NCBI RefSeq assembly: GCF_900156375.1
Contig: NZ_FTNK01000018.1
Coordinates: 44,005 to 108,004 of the forward strand
Reading direction: 5' to 3'
Length of the DNA: 64,000 nt
From: Paenibacillus macquariensis
Lineage (GTDB): Bacteria > Bacillota > Bacilli > Paenibacillales > Paenibacillaceae
Of the stretch, positions 42,615-51,204 are shown in pieces. Position 1 is the stretch's first letter; the number at the start of each line of letters is the position of its first letter. Under the pieces are notes generated by a model that saw only the letters and a program-made list of their open reading frames with translations, was not told the DNA's origin and ran no database searches. A program made the translations under genes and the position numbers.

Positions 42615-43788
42615 AGAGTTCAATCACTTGAAGAAGTTAATCAGGGAAACGCATTTACGAGTTGATTTGGTTGAGAAGACGATGAAGCGGGTCGAAAGCA
42701 GCAACTTGAAAGACACAAGTGTTGATACGGTTGAACGGACAATGAAGCTAGTTGAGAATACCAGCATGAAAGACTCCTTATACAATCGCTCTCATCGGAG
42801 AAATGTACTGCGTAGAATAATGATAACTTTGGCAACAGCAGCTGCGGTAATTACTCTGGTTATAGGTAGTACAAAGTTTACTTCTCCAACAACGACTGCT
42901 TCCATACAACAGGGTCCAGTAATGGGTACAATTTTAAAGTATTCAAGTGACTATGGCTTGAAAAATGCGGATGAGAAAGGTCTTGTTACAACACTTAATA
43001 GAAGTGTTACTCATGAGGGTTTTACATTGAAGGTGCCCGTTGTCGTATACGATGGTATTCGTGTATCCGTTGGTATAGAACGTCAGACTTCAGAGAAAAA
43101 GTTGTTAGAGGATACGGTAACAGAAAATTTAATCGTTTGGGACCTATTGATTAACGGGAAGTCTACCCAATCTTTTGCCCCGTATGGCAAATCCATTGAT
43201 TCAATTATGAATCCGGGTGAAAATGATAATACATCCTTTTTACACATTTCAGATTTACGTAATCAAGGAGGAAAGGCTTTCCCTGATCAATTTGAATTAA
43301 CATTAACGATGACAGTGTCAGGAATTTCGGAACCGTTTAAGTTTAATATCCCGGTGAATAAAATACCTGAGGATAACGTGGATATGACTCCTTCTATGAC
43401 ACGGAAATATGAAAGTATTAGCATGACACTTGAGAAGGTTGAAATCACACCGATTACAACGAGTATAACCACACTTATTAAGTTTCCAGAAACGATGAGA
43501 CAACGATCTTCGCAACCGGATTTAGGCTATGCTATTTATGATGATAAAGGTAATGAGCTGAAGCAAATTAGTGGTACCGGATCGTATCCAACGGGCCGTG
43601 GTAATGTTATATCAAGTGATTACGGTTATGAACCATTTGCAACGATGCCTAAATCGATTACGATTAAGACATTCAAATATATTCATGATAAAAGAGACAA
43701 AAGCAAATTTGAGTTTGAGGCAAATGGTGAAATAAAAAGGTTTTATTTCCCTGCATTAGACATCACGTTACCTATCGTGAAAAAATAG
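42586..43788 (+). CDS. DUF4179-type membrane protein, likely anti-sigma factor
   Basis: The 400-residue protein has a charged cytoplasmic N-terminus (1-80), one membrane segment at about 82-100 (IMITLATAAAVITLVIGS) and a large extracellular beta-rich part. The latter resembles DUF4179 with a DUF5643-like second half. In Bacilli such proteins sit beside ECF sigma factors and are thought to hold them inactive. A short internal duplication lies in the N-terminus (VDLVEKTMKRVESSNLKD and VDTVERTMKLVENTSMKD). Overlap with the sigma gene supports coupling. Confidence 0.78.
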   Translation: MNNRSELEDKEFNHLKKLIRETHLRVDLVEKTMKRVESSNLKDTSVDTVERTMKLVENTSMKDSLYNRSHRRNVLRRIMITLATAAAVITLVIGSTKFTSPTTTASIQQGPVMGTILKYSSDYGLKNADEKGLVTTLNRSVTHEGFTLKVPVVVYDGIRVSVGIERQTSEKKLLEDTVTENLIVWDLLINGKSTQSFAPYGKSIDSIMNPGENDNTSFLHISDLRNQGGKAFPDQFELTLTMTVSGISEPFKFNIPVNKIPEDNVDMTPSMTRKYESISMTLEKVEITPITTSITTLIKFPETMRQRSSQPDLGYAIYDDKGNELKQISGTGSYPTGRGNVISSDYGYEPFATMPKSITIKTFKYIHDKRDKSKFEFEANGEIKRFYFPALDITLPIVKK

Positions 43789-43801
43789 AGTAATCTTCAC
43801 A

Positions 43802-43824
43802 AACCCTCCACTGTATGGAGGGTT
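43802..43824 (+). terminator. Intrinsic terminator
   Basis: Perfect 9-bp stem AACCCTCCA / TGGAGGGTT with a 5-nt loop; tail only weakly T-rich. Confidence 0.75.
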
Positions 43825-44032
43825 ATATGTGATGAATCATTCGCCGAATAAAAGTACAAAATTTAAATTTTGTTGTAACTTTATTGCAACGTTTTGCCAG
43901 TAAGAATCGTCTATAGTTATGAAAGAGTCATTCAAGGGAATAAGAAGTGATTGAATCACTTTTCCAAAGGGTAATTGTATATTATAGAAGTTGAATGTTG
44001 CGTAATGATTACGTAATAAAAGGAGAATTTCC

Positions 44033-44545
44033 ATGAGAAAAAAATCAGCTTTAATCATGACGATTATGATGGTTGTACTTTTAACTTTTATCACATCCGC
44101 AAGTGCAGTGGGGTATGAGCCAGTACAAGTTAACAATGAAACAGTCACGGCTTATATTTCAAAGCTTGAACATAAAGATGGACAGCTATTCATTCAGGCA
44201 GATGATATTCAGTGGTATGAAGGTGAAGCTGCTAACAAGATATTCTTAGAACGTGAACAAGATATTGGGGACTTAGAGGGTCCACCAGATGGATATTACA
44301 TCGTCAATGACAACGAAGACTTAACAACATACAAAGTGTCTGACAATGTGGAAGTATTGATGCAAATTTATGATCGTGATGGTACCTACGAAGGTATGGA
44401 CGTCAACTGGAATGAACCTATTTCACTAGATAAATTCCAAAAAGTGTTCGCGAACACAGAAATGATGGATCTCAGTCAGTTCCCTTATCATTTGACGATA
44501 CAAGATGGTGTGGTTGTACGAATTGTTCAACAATTTATTCCATAA
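44033..44545 (+). CDS. Secreted protein of unknown function
   Basis: The 170-residue protein has a signal peptide (residues 1-25, hydrophobic MTIMMVVLLTFITSASA, probable cleavage after ASA). An acidic, Tyr- and Asp-rich mature part follows. I do not recognise a family. AAAGGAG lies close upstream. It is a single gene between two hairpins. The 43825-44032 gap shows no other feature. Confidence 0.7.
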   Translation: MRKKSALIMTIMMVVLLTFITSASAVGYEPVQVNNETVTAYISKLEHKDGQLFIQADDIQWYEGEAANKIFLEREQDIGDLEGPPDGYYIVNDNEDLTTYKVSDNVEVLMQIYDRDGTYEGMDVNWNEPISLDKFQKVFANTEMMDLSQFPYHLTIQDGVVVRIVQQFIP

Positions 44546-44562
44546 AATAGTTCTATTTAAGG

Positions 44563-44604
44563 CAAAGGACTGAACCTGATGATAATCATCGGTTCAGTCC
44601 TTTG
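44563..44604 (+). terminator. Strong hairpin terminator
   Basis: Outer 14-bp inverted repeat beginning CAAAGGACTGAACC and an inner GATGA / TCATC pairing, followed by TTGTG; 17 nt after the stop. Confidence 0.82.
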
Positions 44605-44710
44605 TTGTGTTCACCTCATAAAGGACAAACAAGAGGATAATTATGGGATATGAATCCAGAGCGATCATACAATACATATAGAATAGTATGACGATGGGGC
44701 GTGACGGATC

Positions 44711-46129
44711 ATGTCTAACAGGGATAACATCGAAAAAAATACGGAGCATCTTGCGAAGAGATTCACGCATTTGGATCACATAGGGCTCATTGGTTTGCCA
44801 AGTATTGATAAAGTAACGATCATCTTGGAAATGACTGATCCAGTATGGGCGGTTCATAGTATACAGCTGCTACTGCTTCATTCAGAACATCCAATTCGAA
44901 TTATCGCACTCCCGGGTAGCTTAGAGTTCCCCTCGATACAGCAATATTTTGCAAAAGAGGAGCCCATTGAGTTCTGGCCTTACGAGGCAGGAATAGATCG
45001 AGTTAATCAAGCATTTGTAACGATTGAGACGCCATTTGTTGTGCTTATGGAAGATAGAATCATGGTAACACCAAGGTGGTTGTCTAGTCTTATCTGGCCA
45101 TGTATGGATGAAGAACGTGTCATGATCGTGTCCCCCATGTCATCTACGGAACAATTCGATGGAAAGCTTGACTTATGGTTTCAATCTCATGCTGACCTCG
45201 TAAGTTATGCTGAGGAGCACCACCCAAGAAATCAAGGGTTGTGGCGCCAAGTTACGATGCTCACTGGATCCTGTCTATTGTTTCGTAGAGAGTTGCTTGA
45301 TGATGTAGGGGGTTTCGACCCACTTCTTCGCTCACGTGAATTGAAAGTTGCAGACTGGTGTCTGAGAGCCCGGCTGCTTACAGCACAGTTAGCGTTGTGT
45401 GAAGATGTGTATGTGCAAGCCCTTCATTCTTTGAAACCGAGACGTGGAGAGAAGATTCTCTCCGATGAATGGCATCTATTTTGTTCGAAATGGGGAATAG
45501 AGAGGGATTCATATCCATTAACGAGCATATCTGAACTGGATATTTCTCAGTGTTTAATTCAACCGTTCATATCGATCCACCATGAACCAGTGTTTATAAC
45601 TGTGCTAGTTGTAGTCAGTGAGGGATTGGATACCACATTAGAACCCGGATATCCAATACAGATTGAACAGTCGTACAGTCGAATCCAATGGATTGGCATT
45701 CTAATAGGAGAGCATGAGGAACACCCTTGTGATGAACAAGGAATCTGGGGTAGGTTGGACGCCTTGATTAAGGTACGTGAAGTAGAACAATGGCATGAGG
45801 CATTAGAAGCGGCATTCATGTTAGTCAAAGGAGAAGTTATCACTTTTATGTTCGATACCAGAACTTACGAATCGGACTATGTAACCTGGGTGGTGGACTT
45901 CATGTATCGTGAATCCGCTGATGTTGTTGTCAATACAGGACATGATATTCCGAACTTAGAAGCCCAGGTTCACATTCCCAAGGAGCCATTACCCGTTCCT
46001 CTTTCACTAACTGCACATCGCCGTATACAAGAAGTGGGATCTTACGTGAGGTCACTTGAAGAGTATTATTTCATCCCTCGCGCTTCACTTCGAGCGGTGT
46101 ATTGGACAAAAGGAACGGAGGATGAATAG
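44711..46129 (+). CDS. Glycosyltransferase family 2-like protein, two GT-A-like halves
   Basis: The 472-residue protein has an N-terminal GT-A fold region (about 30-230) with VLMEDRIMVTPRWLSSLIWP and the acceptor-side motif LTGSCLLFRRELLDDVGGFD. A second, more divergent GT-A-like half follows (about 290-460, VFITVLVVVSEGLD onward). No signal peptide or membrane segment is seen, so it works in the cytoplasm. The ribosome site is weak. It is the first gene of a four-gene plus-strand glycosyltransferase operon. Confidence 0.78.
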   Translation: MSNRDNIEKNTEHLAKRFTHLDHIGLIGLPSIDKVTIILEMTDPVWAVHSIQLLLLHSEHPIRIIALPGSLEFPSIQQYFAKEEPIEFWPYEAGIDRVNQAFVTIETPFVVLMEDRIMVTPRWLSSLIWPCMDEERVMIVSPMSSTEQFDGKLDLWFQSHADLVSYAEEHHPRNQGLWRQVTMLTGSCLLFRRELLDDVGGFDPLLRSRELKVADWCLRARLLTAQLALCEDVYVQALHSLKPRRGEKILSDEWHLFCSKWGIERDSYPLTSISELDISQCLIQPFISIHHEPVFITVLVVVSEGLDTTLEPGYPIQIEQSYSRIQWIGILIGEHEEHPCDEQGIWGRLDALIKVREVEQWHEALEAAFMLVKGEVITFMFDTRTYESDYVTWVVDFMYRESADVVVNTGHDIPNLEAQVHIPKEPLPVPLSLTAHRRIQEVGSYVRSLEEYYFIPRASLRAVYWTKGTEDE

Positions 46130-46160
46130 ATAGGGATTTCCGAAGAATGGGGGGTTCGGC

Positions 46161-47396
46161 ATGAAATATATGATATTTTGTCATAATGGTTGGGGTGATT
46201 TCTCTTACAAAAGAATGCTGAAACTATTACCTGACCGTGATGAGGTTCTCGTTGTTGGTGAAGTGATGGAGAAGGATGAACAAGATTATGATGTCTGTTC
46301 AATATCTTTAACCAACATGTTGTCACTAGATCTAACGGAGTATACGACTATCGTGTGTTCTCCTTATTGGTTGAAGACGGTCAACTCGCTTCATCCCCGC
46401 TACATGATTGCGCTTCTAGAAAGGTGCCCTGATGACCAAGATGCAGAGATGTGGAATAAATATAGTGAACTACTGGCAGCCCAGGCAGATATCGTAGGTA
46501 CGGCCTCGGAGCGGATATATTTGGAGCAGTGTCTTAGAAGAGAGGGGATATTCCTGTTAAGTGGTGAAAGCCTACTCACTTATGGCATGGTAAATCATCG
46601 GCACGATACGTTATTTCTCAACGATTATGAGATGATCTGGTTCGAAGCTTTGTCGAGTATGAATAAGGGAGAACGGTTTGAACAATGGACTTCTGTGCAA
46701 TGGGAAATACGTTGCAAGTATTACGTTGATTTGGTTGCAACGTATCCCTTCCATGCCACGATTAGTTATCTGGCTGCAACCTATCTGTATTTGTTAGGAA
46801 GAAGTTCAGATGCGGGTATGTATTTAGTCAATTCATTTGAACAGATGGTTCTTCATGATTATTTAGACTGTTTAGAATCCCATTATCGATTTCTCTCCAG
46901 CATGGCGGCTCAAGTGGGTGATCTGGAGAAAGCAATCCGAATATATGCTGTTTCAGTATATTCTGAAGAGGACCAAATGAAGGTGATTGAGATGAGGAAC
47001 TGGCTAGAACATGGAAAAGACGATTTAGTAAAAGCTGAGATATTTAGACTGAATGAAGACTATGCATCCGCGATTCGGACGCTAAAGCCATTAAATACTT
47101 CTGAATCGAAATCGTTATTAAGGGACAATTATGTGCAGACCTATCGTTATGAGGATGTTCTGAGATTGAAAGAGGAAGGGTCTTTAAGCCATGAGAAGGA
47201 CAGTGAAATAAGTTTGGTCGATAGCCTGTTGATACGAGGGACGATCCATATGCTTCATAACAGACCTTATGAAGCCGTAACGGCTATCCTTACAGCAACG
47301 ACAGTAGAGCTGAGTGCCTTGCGATGGCTATCTGAAATGTCTTCGTATGAAGAGTCTGCAGAGCGAATGTTGAGGAGTATAGCCTATGAATCATAA
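46161..47396 (+). CDS. GT-B half-domain plus helical repeat protein
   Basis: The 411-residue protein has an N-terminal part (about 1-150) that looks like the N-lobe of a GT-B glycosyltransferase (ERCPDDQDAEMWNKYSELLA then ADIVGTASERIY, as in TuaH-type enzymes). No nucleotide-sugar-binding C-lobe is recognised. The rest is alpha-helical with TPR-like spacing (FHATISYLAATYLYLLGRS). It may be an adaptor or an atypical enzyme. It overlaps the next gene by 11 nt. Confidence 0.62.
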   Translation: MKYMIFCHNGWGDFSYKRMLKLLPDRDEVLVVGEVMEKDEQDYDVCSISLTNMLSLDLTEYTTIVCSPYWLKTVNSLHPRYMIALLERCPDDQDAEMWNKYSELLAAQADIVGTASERIYLEQCLRREGIFLLSGESLLTYGMVNHRHDTLFLNDYEMIWFEALSSMNKGERFEQWTSVQWEIRCKYYVDLVATYPFHATISYLAATYLYLLGRSSDAGMYLVNSFEQMVLHDYLDCLESHYRFLSSMAAQVGDLEKAIRIYAVSVYSEEDQMKVIEMRNWLEHGKDDLVKAEIFRLNEDYASAIRTLKPLNTSESKSLLRDNYVQTYRYEDVLRLKEEGSLSHEKDSEISLVDSLLIRGTIHMLHNRPYEAVTAILTATTVELSALRWLSEMSSYEESAERMLRSIAYES

Positions 47397-48120
47397 GCCT
47401 ATTCGTAAGACGTCGGGTAATCGACTAACGGCCATGTTGCAAGTTCGTAACGAGGCGAATCGTTATCTTGAATCTGTGTTACACGATTTGAGCGAGTTCG
47501 TAGATGAAATTGTCATTATTGACGATGCCAGTACCGACGGAACGTTTGAATTATGTCAATCTTTTGCCAAGGTAACAAGACTTATAAAGCTGGAAAAGTC
47601 TGAATTCATCCATGAGTGGCAATTAAGACAAAGATTGTGGGAATTAGCCATTTCTACAGATCCTGATTGGCTCTTAGCTGTTGATGCAGATGAATTCTAC
47701 GAAGATCTTGCCAAGGTACACATGAGGGATCTAATTAATCAGGATCAGTATGATTGGGTAGGGTTTCGTATCTATGATTTCTGGGGAGGGTTGACCCATT
47801 ATCGAGAGGATGAACTTTGGATGATTCATCAGCGGCATACACGTTTACTCGTGCGATATTTACCTGATTTCTATTATTTCTATCCGCGAATGGATCATCA
47901 TGTTCCGCGACTGCCGCTTTCTTATGCTGTATTACCTGGATTTCAAGCGGAACTTAGGGTGAAGCATTATGGATGGGCGGTGTCTAAAGAAGAACGATAT
48001 GAGAAATATTTACGCTATATGTCAAGCGACCCCAATGGAGAATGGGGAAGTCTAGAACAGTACCAATCGATTCTCGATGAGTATCCAACATTGATCGAAT
48101 GGAAAGAGGATCCCTTATGA
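47386..48120 (+). CDS. Glycosyltransferase family 2 protein
   Basis: The 244-residue GT2 enzyme has MLQVRNEANRYLESVLHDL, the nucleotide-binding IIDDASTDGTFEL and the DxD motif AVDADEFYED. Its C-terminal half (GWAVSKEERYEKYLRYMSSD, then PNGEWGSLEQYQSILDE) is clearly paralogous to the C-terminal domain of the 60458-62035 protein. It is coupled to its neighbours on both sides (11-nt and ATGA overlaps). Confidence 0.88.
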   Translation: MNHKPIRKTSGNRLTAMLQVRNEANRYLESVLHDLSEFVDEIVIIDDASTDGTFELCQSFAKVTRLIKLEKSEFIHEWQLRQRLWELAISTDPDWLLAVDADEFYEDLAKVHMRDLINQDQYDWVGFRIYDFWGGLTHYREDELWMIHQRHTRLLVRYLPDFYYFYPRMDHHVPRLPLSYAVLPGFQAELRVKHYGWAVSKEERYEKYLRYMSSDPNGEWGSLEQYQSILDEYPTLIEWKEDPL

Positions 48121-49265
48121 AAGTGATCAGTATACTCACATCTCATTTGTTTAATTTGAATAGTGATGGCCCGTATGTGATCCCAGGAGGCGGATTGGAG
48201 CGTTACATATGGGAATTATGCGAGACGATCCAAGAGATAGGAATGAAGGTAACGGTTCATCAACTGACACCCTTAGGCTCTTTTCACAAGCAAATAAGAA
48301 ATATAGAGATCATAGGACATCAAGTAAAGGAAGAAGAGAGAGTTAATAAGATAATGCAGATGTCAGATACGATCGATGGACTTATTGTTTATGCGGGGAT
48401 AGAGAAGTTAGGCCCTGCATTTCCATATCAAATCGGAAGTATTGGGATTAGCTATGGTATGTCATTTGCTCAAGGAAGTGTAGTTGACTGTTCATTAGAA
48501 GAGGAACTTAAGCACACTACTTATGATCGTTTACAGCAAATCGTAGTAGTGAGTACTCTCGCACTCGGTGGGATTCGTTGCTATCAGCATTCGAATGAGC
48601 GGACTCAAGGTATCGTTATTCGTCAGAGCGTGGATATATTGAAATTCAAACCAGTTCTGCATTGGTCTGAGCTAAGAAACGCTTTACGTATTGTATTTCC
48701 AAGGGCACTGGATCAAGGTCGTGAGGTCGTTAACACGCTTCTCTTGATTGATCGAATTCTACAAGCGTATCCTGAAGTAATCGTTGAATTTGCGAATGAC
48801 TCGGAAGAAGAGAATGCATACACCCATGCGTTTAGACTCTGGCTGAAGGATCATCCATATAAAGAACGTATTGTTAATGAAAAATACACGTTTCGTAAAA
48901 TGGTTGAAGCTTATCGGAAGGCTAATATCGTTGTGATTCCTTCTTTTGTTAAGGAAGGGAGTGCCTATTCCTGTCTTGAAGCGATGAGTTGTGGTATTCC
49001 AGTAATTGCTGGTAATCGCGGTGGGATTAACGATTTTATCGTGGATGGATATAACGGTGTATTAGTTGATCCGTTCGAAGATCCTTTGTTTAATGGAATA
49101 TCTAGATTGTTAGATCATGCTGATGTACGACGATATTTGGGATCTAATGCGCGGAGAACGGCTAGTGCCTTTGATAAGAACGTGTGGAAGCGGCAATGGA
49201 TGAAGTTATTCCAAAGTATGTCAGATGTTGATATAGGATCGAAAGAGCAGAGGCCAGCAGATTGA
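48117..49265 (+). CDS. Glycosyltransferase family 4 protein
   Basis: The 382-residue GT-B enzyme has an N-lobe glycine loop (VIPGGGLERYIWELCETI) and a C-lobe signature (EGSAYSCLEAMSCGIPVIAG, then GGINDFIVDGYNGVLVDP), with the two donor-binding glutamates eight residues apart. The start at 48117 overlaps the previous stop as ATGA. An upstream ATG at 48099 is unlikely. Its last 45 bases overlap the 3' end of the convergent gene on the minus strand. Confidence 0.88.
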   Translation: MKVISILTSHLFNLNSDGPYVIPGGGLERYIWELCETIQEIGMKVTVHQLTPLGSFHKQIRNIEIIGHQVKEEERVNKIMQMSDTIDGLIVYAGIEKLGPAFPYQIGSIGISYGMSFAQGSVVDCSLEEELKHTTYDRLQQIVVVSTLALGGIRCYQHSNERTQGIVIRQSVDILKFKPVLHWSELRNALRIVFPRALDQGREVVNTLLLIDRILQAYPEVIVEFANDSEEENAYTHAFRLWLKDHPYKERIVNEKYTFRKMVEAYRKANIVVIPSFVKEGSAYSCLEAMSCGIPVIAGNRGGINDFIVDGYNGVLVDPFEDPLFNGISRLLDHADVRRYLGSNARRTASAFDKNVWKRQWMKLFQSMSDVDIGSKEQRPAD

Positions 49266-51188
49266 ACTTTTCGGAGTATGTGACGTATGAAGTGAATAGA
49301 CACGAAGTAGTTGATAGTAGGCGAGAGCTACAAGTGGAATCGGTTCACCGGAGTGACATAATCGTTCTTCCATTTGCTCATTCAGTTCAGGTAATTCCCC
49401 ACAGGCTTGTGCAATAGAAGCATAGTATAACCATTCGGATATATCATAGGATATTATTGTTTCTTCATGGGATTGATCGTCGGAAAAATGGTGTTCTTGT
49501 TGCTGCAAGAAGATATGACACCATTGTTGTTGAACAGCGTGTGGCGATTGTAGTAAACCTGCCAGCGTGGATTGAGGGAGCGCAGACCAACGAATATCAG
49601 CACTTGAATGCCGGAATAAGGTTAGTAATGTGTTCCAAGAACCTGTCTGGATAAATAATTGTAAAGCATATTCAAGCATCTGTGGGTTGGGTGGATTGAG
49701 GGAAGTGTCAGGATGATCTTCTAATCGTTGCTGTATGGTGTTCATATCAGGTTTGACATGTATTAATTCATTCATCCATCGAATAGCGGATTGAGACACC
49801 TCCGATTCGTGCGTTACTGCCCATTGATAGGAGAGAATCATTGGATGATTAGGAAAAGTGTGAAGTAATACTTCTAGCCTCTGGGCACTTTCATGACGAT
49901 CACCTGTCTGTTGAAACAGCATGGCATCAACAATGGTTGCGGGTTCACTTGGAAGGTATGATCTCAGCTGAGATAACCAAGGCAAAGACCTGCTGTTAAG
50001 TGCGGAGGGGGTAAGGAACATTAGAATATCAGAGGTTAGTGATGTATGGTATCTCTCGGTGATGAGTAATAGACGAGGGATTTGGTTAGATAACAGACAT
50101 AGAGGGACGATGCTTCTCCAAGTAGGCATATAATCAGAGCGAAATTCCAGAGAATGTTCATAGTGTCTTAATGCTTCTTCAAATAAAAGCATCTGTTCAC
50201 ATATCGTCCCAGCGACCCAATGAGTTCGATAGGTACCGCTCCCAGAAGTTGAACTATACTTGATGGACACGTCTCCGGCATTTAGTGCCTTTTGAAGATA
50301 TTCATATGCTGGAGAGAAGCGACCTTGTTCGGCTAAAAGGATGGCATAAGTTTCAAGTAAATCTGTGAAATCAGGGAACAGAATGCTACCTTCTAGTAGG
50401 ATCGCTTCTGATTGCTTAAGCTTGCGACACATGTATAAAGCATAAGCAGATTTTAAATATAAGTCAGATGTAAACCCAGATGTGGCAGGGATTTGGTGTA
50501 AAAGTGGGATCAAGATTGTGGAGGCGGATTCATAATCTGCCAATTGATAATACTCTGTGCCGAGTGCATATAGGAGTGGTAGATGACCCGGCCGCTGTTG
50601 TAAGCTATGTTGAATGATATTTAAATTACGGGTACCTTTTTCTTTACGAACAAGCTCATGCTGTAAATAGCCATAATGTTTAATACGTAACGATGAGAAT
50701 GCAATATTAGCATCAGGTATTTCCCATATGCTCGGAGCTACACTTTCGTGAATGCGATCACAGAAAGTGATACGTTTATCATTTCTAAATAATCGGCATA
50801 CCGCATCGGTAACATAGCTGTGATCTATTGTCTCACCTACATAATTTTTCAAAGATAAAAAGTACCCCTGGTTATCAGGGTTGTTAAGCAAATTACGTAA
50901 CTCTTCTAATTGCCAGTTATCCACTTCTTCATCAGCATCCAACACCAGAATCCATGAACAGGATGCTTGCTTCAGTACGGTATTTCTTGCTTTCGCAAAA
51001 TCATCTTCCCAAGGAATCTGAATGACTTGTGCTCCGAACCTATTAGCAATGCTGACACTTTTATCATGGGAGCCTGTGTCAGCAATAATAATTTCAGAGA
51101 CGAGATGCTGAATAGAAGATAAACATCGCTCTAAATGAAGTTCTTCATCTTTCATAATCATACATAGGGAAATATCTAATTTTGGCAT
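49221..51188 (-). CDS. GT2 glycosyltransferase with TPR-like repeats
   Basis: The 655-residue protein has an N-terminal GT2 domain (about 1-230: LDISLCMIMKDEELHLERCL, IADTGSHDKS, DFAKARN, LDADEEVDN). A long helical TPR-like region follows (about 235-640; LYALGTEYYQLADYESAST, LLETYAILLAEQGRFSPAYE). The frame stays open to 51338, but MPKLDIS at 51188 with GGGGACC upstream is the natural start, 17 nt after the previous stop. It is the third of three tandem paralogues. The GT2 type resembles SunS-like and other protein glycosyltransferases. Confidence 0.86.
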   Translation of the reverse strand: MPKLDISLCMIMKDEELHLERCLSSIQHLVSEIIIADTGSHDKSVSIANRFGAQVIQIPWEDDFAKARNTVLKQASCSWILVLDADEEVDNWQLEELRNLLNNPDNQGYFLSLKNYVGETIDHSYVTDAVCRLFRNDKRITFCDRIHESVAPSIWEIPDANIAFSSLRIKHYGYLQHELVRKEKGTRNLNIIQHSLQQRPGHLPLLYALGTEYYQLADYESASTILIPLLHQIPATSGFTSDLYLKSAYALYMCRKLKQSEAILLEGSILFPDFTDLLETYAILLAEQGRFSPAYEYLQKALNAGDVSIKYSSTSGSGTYRTHWVAGTICEQMLLFEEALRHYEHSLEFRSDYMPTWRSIVPLCLLSNQIPRLLLITERYHTSLTSDILMFLTPSALNSRSLPWLSQLRSYLPSEPATIVDAMLFQQTGDRHESAQRLEVLLHTFPNHPMILSYQWAVTHESEVSQSAIRWMNELIHVKPDMNTIQQRLEDHPDTSLNPPNPQMLEYALQLFIQTGSWNTLLTLFRHSSADIRWSALPQSTLAGLLQSPHAVQQQWCHIFLQQQEHHFSDDQSHEETIISYDISEWLYYASIAQACGELPELNEQMEERLCHSGEPIPLVALAYYQLLRVYSLHTSHTPKSSICWPLLFRSYINI

Positions 51189-51204
51189 GTGATGAGGTCC
51201 CCTT

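Noticed and set aside
43837..44148. 103-residue minus-strand frame across the start of the secreted protein gene
   Set aside because: It covers the promoter and signal-peptide region of a better supported gene and has no ribosome site or family resemblance.
48099..48116. Upstream ATG for the GT4 gene
   Set aside because: The ATGA overlap start at 48117 gives the normal GT4 N-terminus (MKVISILTSH); the longer form adds six residues without support.
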